Shown: piece after piece, positions 1-6,940 of the stretch
Layout of the letters: each line of letters begins with the position of its first letter
Position numbering within the stretch: the first letter of the stretch is position 1
Origin: a virus
Strand: one strand, 5' to 3'
Virus record (IMG/VR): IMGVR_UViG_3300036782_000146
Location: 1 to 41,677 of that record
Length of the DNA: 41,677 nt
Notes under the pieces: generated by a model
Told to the model about the DNA's origin: nothing
Databases searched by the model: none
Seen by the model: the letters and a program-made list of their open reading frames with translations, nothing else
Translations under genes and position numbers: made by a program

Positions 1-1359
1 ATGGAAAACCCTAGTCAAGATCGAAAGTCTTTGGTTACGCCTTCAGTAACCACGACGGCTACGAAAGCACCGTCCGTCCGGATCAAACGGAAGGTCAAGC
101 TCGACGGGAAGTGGACATTCGCCACCATCGCGAAGCGCGGCGAGCGCGTCCTGTGGGACTACGTTCTCGTGAACGATCAACCTCAGAAGGTCGAGGGCGG
201 ATCGTTCTTCCTGGAATGGGTGCGCGACGGTCGCAAAATCCAGAAGAGCCTAAGCTCACTCGATCCTGTCTCCGCGATCGATGCGAAGGCTGCCCAGGAA
301 GCGACGCTCGCGCTCCAGTGCCAAGGCCTGGCGGGTGAGGACGCTGTCATCCCTGCCCTGGGTGGTGAGCGATCGCTGCGCGATACCTTCAAAGCTTTTC
401 TGGAGGAGAAACGTCACACGATCAATCAAAGGTCATTCGACAAATACGAGAGGAATTTAGAGCGGTTCTTCCAAAACACGAGCAAGCGCTATGCCTCCCA
501 GGTCACTCGTGAGGACATCATCAGCCACATCCAGTACTTGCTGGGTGCGTGCGATCTCGATAGCCAGACGGCAAAGTCAGACACGATCGTCGTGCTGACG
601 GCATGCCGATGGGGAGGAGCCCAGATCAAATTGAATCGGCGTGACTGGCCACGGGTTGACGAGAAGGATGTGGAGGTCTACGCCATCGAAGACCTCAAGG
701 ATTTCTTCGCGGCCACTACTGAAGACGAGCGCGTGATATTCAAGACGTTCCTGCTCAGCGGATTCCGAGATCAGGAGGTGCAATATCTGACGTGGCCAGA
801 TGTGGACCTGCGCAAGGGCACTCTCTCAGTGAAGGGCAAGATCGGTCCTCTCGATGCGAACGGCAAGCCGAAGTGGTCGTTCAAGCCGAAGACGCGCGAG
901 GAGAGGACTGTCCCCATCCCTCAAGAGCTGGTGGAGCTACTGAAGGCGCATCGCGAGAAGCAGGCCAAAGGAACTCTGCTGGTGTTCCCCACGCGGACGA
1001 GCACACGTACCGGTGACGAGAAGCCGAACAGGCGCTTCCTCCCTCAGACGAAGCAGATCGCGTTCAGAGCGGGTCTGAACTGTGGACGGTGTTATGGCTG
1101 GCTGCGAGGCCCGCGTAAAGGGAAGAAGTACACCAGGAAGAAGGTTCAGTGCTGTGATGGACCGACGTGCTCAGAATGGCGGGTGCATCGCTTCAGAGCT
1201 ACGTACATAACGGAGCTGCTCCGGTCCGGCGTGGACATTCGTACGGTACAGGCTCTCGCGGGACATAAGTCGCTGGCATCGACCATGAAGTACCTCCGGC
1301 CTCTTGAGGACGCCAGGCTCACGGTCCAGATCGAGCGCAGCTCGCTAACCGGCCTGTGA
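1..1359 (+). CDS. int: Tyrosine recombinase (phage integrase) with zinc-ribbon-like insertion
   Basis: A 452-residue tyrosine recombinase, expected to integrate and excise the prophage. The catalytic set is complete: R256 (in SGFRDQEV), K297, H396 and R399 (HRFR), H422 (AGHKS) and the nucleophile Y431 (MKYLRP). Residues about 125-215 form the SAM-like core-binding domain. Residues 25-100 are an N-terminal domain of a type I associate with acidobacterial integrases. An unusual cysteine-rich stretch (C361, C364, C384, C385, C390) lies just before HxxR and could bind zinc. The reading frame starts with ATG at base 1, so the upstream context and any att site are outside the window. It faces into the element, as expected for a gene at the left prophage end. 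Confidence 0.95.
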   Translation: MENPSQDRKSLVTPSVTTTATKAPSVRIKRKVKLDGKWTFATIAKRGERVLWDYVLVNDQPQKVEGGSFFLEWVRDGRKIQKSLSSLDPVSAIDAKAAQEATLALQCQGLAGEDAVIPALGGERSLRDTFKAFLEEKRHTINQRSFDKYERNLERFFQNTSKRYASQVTREDIISHIQYLLGACDLDSQTAKSDTIVVLTACRWGGAQIKLNRRDWPRVDEKDVEVYAIEDLKDFFAATTEDERVIFKTFLLSGFRDQEVQYLTWPDVDLRKGTLSVKGKIGPLDANGKPKWSFKPKTREERTVPIPQELVELLKAHREKQAKGTLLVFPTRTSTRTGDEKPNRRFLPQTKQIAFRAGLNCGRCYGWLRGPRKGKKYTRKKVQCCDGPTCSEWRVHRFRATYITELLRSGVDIRTVQALAGHKSLASTMKYLRPLEDARLTVQIERSSLTGL

Positions 1360-1443
1360 CCATTTTGCGATTGTGGTAATGCTCGGCCTCATGTGTATAG
1401 TCGGCTTCGGTTCATCTGAGTCGCCTATATGGAGGTGCTAGTT

Positions 1444-1974
1444 ATGAGGCTTTGGGTCGCCCTTTGCATGGTGCTTGCTTCGTTCGTTTTCACCACAAGA
1501 GCTTTAGCAGAAGAGACAAAAGTTCTACCGCAAAAGGTTTGCGGACAGGCGGTTGTAGCGCACATCAACGGGGATTCCACGACGTACGAGACCAAAGGCA
1601 TAACCTATACTTCGCCGCCACAATGGAGTGGAGTCGGTAAGGCATATAGCACTTGGTACAGCTTCATAACTCCACCGGCTCCAGCGGGGTGCAAGACAGT
1701 TGATACCGAGATAGAGATGGTTGGAGATCGTAGGTGTGATTGGTTTGAAGGCGCAATGCAAGGACACTGGTGGGCGGAATGCAAAGTAGTGGCAACCAGA
1801 CCAGACGGAAGTGTCGAGGTCCAGTTTCGGATGCAAGGACACGAGTCTTATGAGAACGGTTTTCACTGGGCACCCAACTCTAATTCCATACTCACTTGGA
1901 TGAGAGAGCCTTCACGCGGGCAATCTGTTGTAAATGTGAATGTGCTTTATCAAAGCGCGAATCCTGCAAAGTGA
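1444..1974 (+). CDS. Exported protein of unknown function
   Basis: This encodes 176 residues. I chose ATG 1444 because GGAGGTG at 1431-1437 sits 6 bases upstream; an in-frame ATG at 1429 overlaps that ribosome-binding site and is unlikely. The N-terminus is a good Sec signal peptide: MR, then a hydrophobic stretch, with probable cleavage after ALA at residue 22. The mature protein has four cysteines (VCGQ, AGCKT, RRCDW, AECKV), fitting disulfides outside the cytoplasm, and is rich in Trp and Tyr. I do not recognise a family. As a short solitary gene just inside the integrase, it looks like a lysogenic-conversion (moron) gene, which is inference. Confidence 0.7.
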   Translation: MRLWVALCMVLASFVFTTRALAEETKVLPQKVCGQAVVAHINGDSTTYETKGITYTSPPQWSGVGKAYSTWYSFITPPAPAGCKTVDTEIEMVGDRRCDWFEGAMQGHWWAECKVVATRPDGSVEVQFRMQGHESYENGFHWAPNSNSILTWMREPSRGQSVVNVNVLYQSANPAK

Positions 1975-2015
1975 GTCTCATAGCTCATTGCGGGATTCGA
2001 CGAGAGGAATGCACA

Positions 2016-2255
2016 TCACAGGAGATTTTGCTTCAGCACCCTGCTGGCTTTCGCGGCGAGCGGGTCACGCTGCCTGAGCCAGTAACCCAGGCTCGATGGG
2101 TTGAATCTCCACTCCCCCATAAATTTGAATCCCGGCAGCTTCTTTGAGACGCACCCACGCCGGACGGTCTCCGGGCTGCTCTTGAACAGGACGGCCACAT
2201 CCTCCAGGGTGAGAGCTGTCGTGCGGGACTCAATGTCTGAGAGCAAGTCGTACAT
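2016..2255 (-). CDS. Excisionase-like helix-turn-helix protein
   Basis: A small protein of 79 residues from ATG 2255. The frame is open back to a TTG at 2303, and neither start has a clear ribosome-binding site, so the start is uncertain. The middle reads as a MerR/AlpA-type winged helix-turn-helix of the kind used by excisionases: ALTLEDVAVLFKSS, then ETVRRGCVSKKLPGFK, then a GEWRF wing and a C-terminal basic tail. Proteins of this family bend DNA and set recombination direction or repress. Its place next to the integrase, in the opposite orientation, suggests an Xis or recombination directionality factor. It follows the gene at 2307-2792 almost without a gap, so the two are probably cotranscribed. 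Confidence 0.65.
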   Translation of the reverse strand: MYDLLSDIESRTTALTLEDVAVLFKSSPETVRRGCVSKKLPGFKFMGEWRFNPSSLGYWLRQRDPLAAKASRVLKQNLL

Positions 2256-2306
2256 GCGGGGGAATACCCAAGGCCAGGGCGTCCCCCCAAATACGGGGTC
2301 CAAAAT

Positions 2307-2792
2307 TCAAACCCGATTAGGTTCATGGCCGCCGTCGATCATCATCCACCTCGGGGTCGCGAAAGGCCAGAATGAGGGACAATCTTTCAGATAACTCTCG
2401 GCGTCGCCGGGGCGAAGGTCGTCTCTGCGGGAATCGTCTTGATATGTGTCACCCTCGCGGAGGGAGTTGAACGAGAGCAATCCCGCATTGCAGAGCATCG
2501 TCGATACAAGCTGTGTGTGCCTCTCAGTCGGGAGAAGTCCGAGATCGATCAGAAAACGAGTGAACCAGGGATTGTCTGCCCCGAGCCGGATAACCCGGCG
2601 ATCCGCCCTATCGTAGTAATGCGGGATACCGGAAACCCTGAAGATTTCACCCCTGGATTGCAGATGCGCCTGAATCGTCTCCCATACCTCGCGATCGATG
2701 AGGAAGGGCTGGCCGGTCTTGCTACGTATTGCGTCGAGCTTCAGCCTGACTTCATCATGCGTTGTGGTTGGTCGTTGCTTTCTTTTAGTCAT
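2307..2792 (-). CDS. Conserved-looking hypothetical protein
   Basis: This encodes 161 residues from ATG 2792, preceded by GAGGCG 3 bases upstream; an earlier in-frame start at 2840 has no such signal. The N-terminus is basic (MTKRKQRPTT). The middle contains a stretch of the form IPHYYDRADRRVIRLGADNPWF followed by a leucine-rich helix. That resembles short segments in some phage or plasmid replication proteins, but not well enough to name a family. There is no membrane segment and no obvious active-site motif. It is the first gene of a two-gene leftward unit with the excisionase-like gene, so a regulatory or DNA-related role is possible. Confidence 0.6.
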   Translation of the reverse strand: MTKRKQRPTTTHDEVRLKLDAIRSKTGQPFLIDREVWETIQAHLQSRGEIFRVSGIPHYYDRADRRVIRLGADNPWFTRFLIDLGLLPTERHTQLVSTMLCNAGLLSFNSLREGDTYQDDSRRDDLRPGDAESYLKDCPSFWPFATPRWMMIDGGHEPNRV

Positions 2793-2932
2793 TTCGCCTC
2801 GGGCCCGCTGGGCTGCTCCAAACATAAGCGGCCCCACCAATCCACGCTTGGATTCCTCTCAGACTTCCGAGGGATTTCAATTGCACCTTTGGGGTGACAT
2901 ATTGGTTAACGCTCTCCAGGGGTTGCCGATTC

Positions 2933-3712
2933 ATGATTTCAATGTTCAAGAGATTGGCAGTGGCATCGTTGTTGGCGCTTGCAGTAATCATCACGTTCGT
3001 CGTGATCAGTTCCAAAAATGCAGCCTCACCACATCAGGTCTCAGCCCCTCCTGAAAATGAACCTTCACCACCTCAGGCCCCAGCCCCTCCGGAGAATAAA
3101 GTTGAGCCCCAGCAAACCAAGGTAGAGGTGCCGGTGAATTACACATTGCCCCTCTACACAAAGCAGGCCGCACTCGTCTGTCCCTTGGCCGTTGCTTTTG
3201 ATAACCGCGAAGGCTACGGATTGCAAGGTGCGGTTGATGCCCATTTGTCGATCTTCGGTCATGACGATGCCGTGGAGAAATCGGGTTGCCAAGAATGGCG
3301 TGAGGGCCTGCCGATTTCACTCACTGCTGAAGGGCAAAAACAAGCTGCAGAATCGGACGCCGCAAAGACCTGTGACATGGTTAGCTTCACCAACGGGTAC
3401 ATTTTCTCTTGCGACCTGAGAAATGCGAGCGACGAAGAACGGCTAGAACATGCGGAGCAACAGATTGCACAGGTGATGCAAGACCCATCGAAAGTAAGGC
3501 TCCTGGAGTGCATGGGAGTGAATCCATGGAAAGAGAAACCTGCTGGATGGACACCCCCCACCGACCAGGAGTGCGCGGCGCTCAAGGCAAAACTCGGCGC
3601 TGCTGCTGATGCAAAAGAAGGGACCGCTGTAGAAGAGGGGACCGCTGCACCTGAAACTCCCTCTGATGAGTTGGCAACGCCGACGACGCCCTCGGCGGAT
3701 GGACACCACTAG
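2933..3712 (+). CDS. Membrane-anchored, cysteine-containing exported protein
   Basis: This encodes 259 residues. ATG 2933 was chosen because AGGGG lies about 10 bases upstream and because it puts a single hydrophobic segment (residues about 6-26) near the N-terminus as an anchor or signal peptide. A proline/glutamate linker (residues 30-65) contains a 13-residue repeat. The globular part carries six cysteines (ALVCP, SGCQE, KTCDM, FSCDL, LECMG, QECAA), fitting disulfides outside the cytoplasm. The C-terminus is low-complexity Glu/Thr/Pro. No family is recognised. It lies alone on the plus strand between leftward genes, which suggests an independently expressed accessory gene in the lysogen. 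Confidence 0.65.
   Translation: MISMFKRLAVASLLALAVIITFVVISSKNAASPHQVSAPPENEPSPPQAPAPPENKVEPQQTKVEVPVNYTLPLYTKQAALVCPLAVAFDNREGYGLQGAVDAHLSIFGHDDAVEKSGCQEWREGLPISLTAEGQKQAAESDAAKTCDMVSFTNGYIFSCDLRNASDEERLEHAEQQIAQVMQDPSKVRLLECMGVNPWKEKPAGWTPPTDQECAALKAKLGAAADAKEGTAVEEGTAAPETPSDELATPTTPSADGHH
3026..3100 (+). repeat. 39-bp imperfect tandem repeat inside the linker of 2933-3712
   Basis: Two copies begin at 3026 and 3065. Over 36 aligned bases about 30 match, each with TCACCAC, then CAG, then CAGCCCCTCC. The period is 39 bases (13 codons), so the reading frame is kept and the repeat encodes a Pro/Glu-rich spacer. Confidence 0.7.
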
Positions 3713-3794
3713 GCGGGCATAGAAATCCCGCCCAGGTGTTCTCGACTAGGGGGAAATACCGGCTCGCATGCACGACCCCGAATATGGATGGCGT

Positions 3795-3998
3795 TTATTT
3801 CGCCAGCTCATCAATAATCCGAGCGAACCGGCGCGGATTCTTCTCACACCGCGCCTTGTGGTGGCGTATCTGGCTCGCGCGGAAAAGATCACCGCAGTGG
3901 GGACACTGGTGCCAGACAGCCGGACGGCCTTCGTGCGTCTTGCGCAACGCGCGGAGGGCCTTCGCTGCTGCTGATGCTGCGGGGTCGACCTTGGTCAT
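3795..3998 (-). CDS. Small zinc-finger protein
   Basis: A 67-residue basic protein. C32-x2-C35, then H46/H47 and C51, form a compact C2HC-type zinc finger (CPHCGDLF ... HHKARC) flanked by Lys/Arg-rich helices, so nucleic-acid binding is likely but the target is unknown. Its ATG overlaps the stop codon of the upstream gene (3995-4573) as ATGA at 3995-3998, so translation is probably coupled. Confidence 0.6.
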   Translation of the reverse strand: MTKVDPAASAAAKALRALRKTHEGRPAVWHQCPHCGDLFRASQIRHHKARCEKNPRRFARIIDELAK

Positions 3999-4573
3999 AC
4001 CGTCGCCTGCTTCCGCACCATGTAAGCCTCGACCTCATCCGCCTGCCGCAGCCACTTGATGATGCCGCGAACGTGACGCTCTGCGCGCTTCCTGAATGCG
4101 CTGTCGATCTTCGTCGCGCCGTAGATGAGCTGTACCGACTTTTGCTTGTGCCAGTTCTCGCTGCCCTTTGTGACCGGCGTGTGGAACTCATCGAACTCGC
4201 TCTGGATCGCAGACCTAACCTCGGCGAGGGAAGACCGTGACAGCTTCTCGGTCTTCGCGACGGTGGTGACGGCGGCCTGGAGCGCGTCCAGAACCGGGGC
4301 GGTGGTGTTGAACTGCTCGGTGACCTGTTTGATCACCAGATTGACGATGCTGGTGTGCATGCGCTTGGATATCAAGCCTTGCAGCTTTGCATTGTCGCTG
4401 AGAGCGGGCAGATACGTCCCGGCCACTGCTGACTTGATCTCCTGACGCTGCGCTGCCGACACATTCCCGATCTTGGCGGCGATCTGCTCGGTCATCGTCT
4501 CAACGTTCTTGATCATCGCCTTCTGGGTTTTGCTCATCTCTGAAAGTTCCTTCGCTGCCTTCTTGGTTGCCAT
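3995..4573 (-). CDS. Hypothetical helical protein
   Basis: This encodes 192 residues from ATG 4573, preceded by GAGGAG about 7 bases upstream; an in-frame TTG at 4588 overlaps that signal. The sequence is almost entirely predicted helix, starting with a Lys/Ala-rich segment (MATKKAAKEL) and a run of heptad-like positions. The second half has conserved-looking WHKQKSVQLIYGATKID and RAERHVRGIIKWLRQADEVE. There is no membrane segment. I do not recognise the family. It is the fourth gene of the leftward early operon that starts at 6294. Confidence 0.65.
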   Translation of the reverse strand: MATKKAAKELSEMSKTQKAMIKNVETMTEQIAAKIGNVSAAQRQEIKSAVAGTYLPALSDNAKLQGLISKRMHTSIVNLVIKQVTEQFNTTAPVLDALQAAVTTVAKTEKLSRSSLAEVRSAIQSEFDEFHTPVTKGSENWHKQKSVQLIYGATKIDSAFRKRAERHVRGIIKWLRQADEVEAYMVRKQATV

Positions 4574-4658
4574 CTGGTCTCTCCTCAATTTTTCGTGCTT
4601 ACATCTATTCAGATGACATTTGTACGTAATAGTTGCGACTCACTTGTGGATATCTTTC

Positions 4659-4910
4659 CTACGCTGCCCGGCGGACGAACACGCCACCACCGTGACGAGA
4701 GACCTCCTGGTACATGAGCACCCAGGACCTGTAGTCGGCTTCGTCCTTAAGCCTTTTGATTTTGCCTGGATGGTCAGCGTGGGTCGGCAGCTCATCCCAG
4801 GTCGCGAAGTACCAAACACCGGGGTGGCTCTCCAGCTCGTCCAATAGGTGAGCATGAGCGGTGGGTACGGAACCGAGCTGTGAGCATTCTTCAGGTGTTG
4901 CAGGTCGCAT
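4659..4910 (-). CDS. Small phage protein, member of a three-copy family in this window
   Basis: This encodes 83 residues from ATG 4910, with a textbook AGGAGG 7 bases upstream. It shares a plan with the products of 6058-6294 and 6941-7237: a leading L-x3-L helix, then a short gap and W (here GVWYF), a DELP/DLP-type turn, a basic central stretch (KIKRLKDEA), and a final hydrophobic strand ending VFVRR. Small actinophage DNA-associated proteins have a similar plan from memory, so a regulatory or DNA-binding role is plausible but unproven. It lies between the replication-like gene and 3995-4573 in the leftward operon. Confidence 0.65.
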   Translation of the reverse strand: MRPATPEECSQLGSVPTAHAHLLDELESHPGVWYFATWDELPTHADHPGKIKRLKDEADYRSWVLMYQEVSRHGGGVFVRRAA

Positions 4911-4965
4911 GGTGTTGCCTCCTACTAAAAGTGATCTACAGGTGTGGAACTGATTCGGGCAGGTC

Positions 4966-6012
4966 TCAAGCGGCAGCCATCTCAGCCTCGACCTCGGCGC
5001 GCGTGTCCTCTTCGTCTTCTTGAGCGGTTGTGTCTGGGTAAGGCTCGATCTCCGTGACCTTTGCTGACTCTTCGATTCGCGCGAAGAGGGATACCAAAAG
5101 TCCCGGTGAGTCAGCTTTTTTAAGGAGGTTTATCCACGACGAGTCGTCTTCGAACGCCCAATAGAGAGTCGCGTATGGGTCTTCAACCTTAATTTTGTGG
5201 AGGGGCATGAACTGGGAAGGGTGCCACTGCTTACCTGTGGCCTTATTCGTCAGCATCGCAGCGGCCTCATGTAGAGGCATCGCTATCAGGTAACTGCCGT
5301 CCGCCAAAACATCGATCAGCAAACCGTGGGGTTTGAGGAACTCGCGCGCCACGTCGAGATCGAATGACTCCGGAAAAGATTCTCGGCTGTAATAACCCGC
5401 GCCTAGCTGCTCCTTTATGGTGTCGATGTCGCGCTCCAGGAACGCCTGCAGCTCCGGATCGATCTGCGCTGGCTCGGTGACCTTCGGCTCCGGGGCGACC
5501 AGGTCAAGGCCGCTCATGTCCTCATGGACCACCTCGGAGGGCTCCGGAACAGCTTCGTCGGCTGCCTGCTCCGTGGGCTCCTGAAATTCTTCGCTCCACT
5601 GGTCGCCGATGGGAAACACGACGAGGTCGTCCCCGCTCTGATCTTTCGTTGATTTCCTCTCAACCGGCACATAGGTGAATTTTTCCTGTGCGATCAGCGG
5701 CCAGTTCATGTACGTCAGCCTTGGCTCGTCATAGCGGTAGTCGATACGGCGAGAGATAAGCTCCAATTTCTTCAGTTTGGCCAGGGAGCGGTGAACAGAG
5801 CGACTGCCGAGACCGGTCATCTGCGCGAAATAGTCAATAGACAGCTTCATCACCTGGTTTGGCTGATCCTTCCAGCACCTATCAGCCAGGGCGACCAGTA
5901 CAAAGCGGTCGGTGCTCGTGAGTCCGTGGCGGCATTGGAGGGCCATGTCGACCCTCTCGCCGTGGAATGGTTTAACCGCTGTCCGTTCATTGTGCTTCGA
6001 ATTCTTTGGCAT
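4966..6012 (-). CDS. Winged-helix replication initiator-like protein
   Basis: This encodes 348 residues from ATG 6012 with AGAGGGAA upstream. The N-terminal quarter is a winged helix-turn-helix of the phage replication/helix_turn_helix_36 type: LTSTDRFVLVALADRC, then MKLSIDYFAQMTGLGSRSVHRSLAKLKKLELISR. This is the domain found at the start of lambda O-like and plasmid Rep proteins. An acidic, low-complexity linker (residues about 135-200) follows. Residues about 205-310 form a second domain I cannot name, and the C-terminus is very acidic. It is the second gene of the leftward operon, next to a control region with six phased repeats (6660-6773) that are natural candidates for its binding sites. 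It could instead be a transcriptional regulator. Confidence 0.7.
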   Translation of the reverse strand: MPKNSKHNERTAVKPFHGERVDMALQCRHGLTSTDRFVLVALADRCWKDQPNQVMKLSIDYFAQMTGLGSRSVHRSLAKLKKLELISRRIDYRYDEPRLTYMNWPLIAQEKFTYVPVERKSTKDQSGDDLVVFPIGDQWSEEFQEPTEQAADEAVPEPSEVVHEDMSGLDLVAPEPKVTEPAQIDPELQAFLERDIDTIKEQLGAGYYSRESFPESFDLDVAREFLKPHGLLIDVLADGSYLIAMPLHEAAAMLTNKATGKQWHPSQFMPLHKIKVEDPYATLYWAFEDDSSWINLLKKADSPGLLVSLFARIEESAKVTEIEPYPDTTAQEDEEDTRAEVEAEMAAA

Positions 6013-6031
6013 TGTGTGTTCCCTCTACCCA

Positions 6032-6076
6032 GAGGTGCGTATCGAGTTTTTTCTTGTTCACTTTGTTTTTGTGCGG
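6032..6076 (-). repeat. Leader-associated repeat, copy 1
   Basis: This T-rich stretch ends in TGTTTTTGTGCGG at 6064-6076. An identical 13-mer ends the second copy at 6361-6373, and the preceding 30 bases are recognisably similar. On the minus strand this copy encodes the last residues of the 78-residue protein and then the leader of the replication-like gene. Confidence 0.55.
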
Positions 6077-6294
6077 ACGAACAGGAACTCGGCCTCGACG
6101 CGTGTCTGGACGGACAGGTTGTTCCGGCGGCCAGCTCCATGGACGTTTACCTGCTTCTGGTGATTGCTGGCTCCGGGGAGGTCGGTCAACGGCACATTGA
6201 ACCAGGTGTCGGGATGGGCAGTCAGGGTCTCGATCAAGGGTGTCCAGTCGTGGGGCTGGCGGGCGGATGTGGGGACGGCGGGCGTGATCTTCAT
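6058..6294 (-). CDS. Small phage protein, member of a three-copy family in this window
   Basis: This encodes 78 residues from ATG 6294, preceded by AGGAGA. It follows the family plan: W17 and an L-x3-L helix, then DTWFNVPLTDLP, then a central basic HQKQVNVHGAGRR, then a strand ending EFLFVRTKTK. The central VNVH...R(R/K) block matches the product of 6941-7237 (TNVHKAMAARK) most closely. It is the first gene of the leftward operon, the position usually held by a regulator, while its relative 6941-7237 is the first gene of the rightward operon. That symmetry suggests the two control the divergent promoters, which is inference. Confidence 0.65.
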   Translation of the reverse strand: MKITPAVPTSARQPHDWTPLIETLTAHPDTWFNVPLTDLPGASNHQKQVNVHGAGRRNNLSVQTRVEAEFLFVRTKTK

Positions 6295-6331
6295 GATGTT
6301 CTCCTGTGGCCGCGTTGCGACTCACACCCTG

Positions 6332-6373
6332 GGTTACGTAGTTCGTTTTTGTCTTAACTGTGTTTTTGTGCGG
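6332..6373 (-). repeat. Leader-associated repeat, copy 2
   Basis: This is the second copy of the T-rich element ending in TGTTTTTGTGCGG (6361-6373). It lies in the untranslated leader of the leftward gene starting at 6294, at a distance from the start codon similar to that of copy 1 from its gene (about 80 versus 65 bases). Confidence 0.55.
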
Positions 6374-6443
6374 CGCGGCCAGGGGGACCAGGGGAACGGG
6401 CGGGCGGCGGGCGCTGGGACTGTTCAAGGGATGTGCAGACAGG

Positions 6444-6461
6444 GATGGATGCTTGTCCATC
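6444..6461. other. Small hairpin in the control region
   Basis: GATGGA (6444-6449) and TCCATC (6456-6461) are perfect inverted arms with a 6-base loop. There is no T-tract, so it is not a clear terminator. It could be part of an operator or an RNA structure. Confidence 0.4.
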
Positions 6462-6475
6462 ACCACTCCGGGGGT

Positions 6476-6496
6476 GCTGGGGGCCTTGCCCCCGGC
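6476..6496. other. Very G+C-rich hairpin in the control region
   Basis: GCTGGGGGC (6476-6484) pairs with GCCCCCGGC (6488-6496) around a CTT loop, with one T-G wobble. No T-run follows on either strand. It may act as a transcription pause or insulator between the divergent operons. Confidence 0.45.
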
Positions 6497-6515
6497 AGGT
6501 ATGCAGGGCAACTTA

Positions 6516-6533
6516 ATTTGATTCCAATCAAAT
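6516..6533. promoter_or_regulatory. 18-bp perfect palindrome, operator candidate
   Basis: ATTTGATT (6516-6523) and AATCAAAT (6526-6533) are perfect inverted arms separated by CC. A partial third half-site (AATCAAA) follows near 6539. The AT-rich dyad in the gap between divergent operons looks like a repressor operator. Confidence 0.5.
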
Positions 6534-6659
6534 GTTCAAATCAAACGACCCGACCGTCTACCTTCCTGCCTGCCCTGTCTGCGCAGCAGATAGTTAGACA
6601 GTCTGTTAGGGACTCGCTTATGGATTCAATTGAGATTCTCTTACACATCCCTTATGTCT

Positions 6660-6773
6660 GCCACTGAGTCCATGAATTTCGACTCACAGTCCAAACCATC
6701 GACTCAGAGTCGACGAAATGGACTCACAGTCGAGACCATCGACACAGAGTCCATGAATCTCGACAGAGAGTCG
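6660..6773. repeat. Six iteron-like repeats phased every 20-21 bp
   Basis: A 12-base motif with consensus GACTCAGAGTCS begins at 6660, 6681, 6701, 6721, 6741 and 6762. The first, fifth and sixth copies are degenerate. The start-to-start spacing is 21, 20, 20, 20 and 21 bases, about two helical turns, so all copies face the same side of the DNA. The 8-9 base spacers also recur (AAACCATC/AGACCATC, ATGAATTT/ATGAATCT). This is typical of replication-origin iterons or a cooperative operator array. It lies in the 646-bp gap between the leftward Rep-like operon and the rightward early operon. Confidence 0.75.
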
Positions 6774-6812
6774 AACCTACCGGACGCACTAGTAGAGGAC
6801 CCATCCAGAGCC

Positions 6813-6844
6813 CTGCCCAACCTTATATATAGGTGCTGCCCAAC
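6813..6844 (+). promoter_or_regulatory. TATATATA element flanked by a direct repeat, early promoter candidate
   Basis: CTGCCCAAC occurs at 6813-6821 and again at 6836-6844, flanking TTATATATAGG (6823-6833). It is the most AT-rich spot between the iterons and the first rightward gene and could be a -10 region or an unwinding element. I see no convincing TTGACA-like -35 box. Confidence 0.4.
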
Positions 6845-6851
6845 ATCGGCA

Positions 6852-6899
6852 CGGTCAGAAAATAATCCCTGGAATATTCCAACTACGTCACCCTGACCG
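6852..6899. promoter_or_regulatory. Concentric double-dyad operator candidate
   Basis: A perfect 12-bp palindrome, TGGAATATTCCA, occupies 6870-6881. It is flanked by CGGTCAG (6852-6858) and its exact inverted copy CTGACCG (6893-6899). Both dyads share the same centre, 6875.5, with 11 bases between inner and outer arms on each side. It lies just downstream of the TATATATA element and 42 bases before the ATG at 6941. Confidence 0.55.
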
Positions 6900-6940
6900 G
6901 TATCTCTCTCCCAGCCAAATCCCACACTGGAAACCCAGAC

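Noticed and set aside
2792-2840. Earlier start of the 2307-2792 gene
   Set aside because: The earlier start adds 16 residues without a ribosome-binding site, while GAGGCG lies just before 2792.
5987-6511. Open frame of 174 codons in the control region, minus strand
   Set aside because: It is Pro/Arg/His-rich, overlaps the well-supported 78-residue gene and contains two similar stretches that only reflect the DNA repeat at 6064 and 6361.
6660-6773. CRISPR array
   Set aside because: The repeats are only 12 bases with 8-9 base spacers that themselves recur, and no cas genes are present.
6630-6896. Open frame of 88 codons across the iterons
   Set aside because: Its protein repeats (ESMNFDS, ESMNLDR) are simply the translation of the iterons, and there is no ribosome-binding site.
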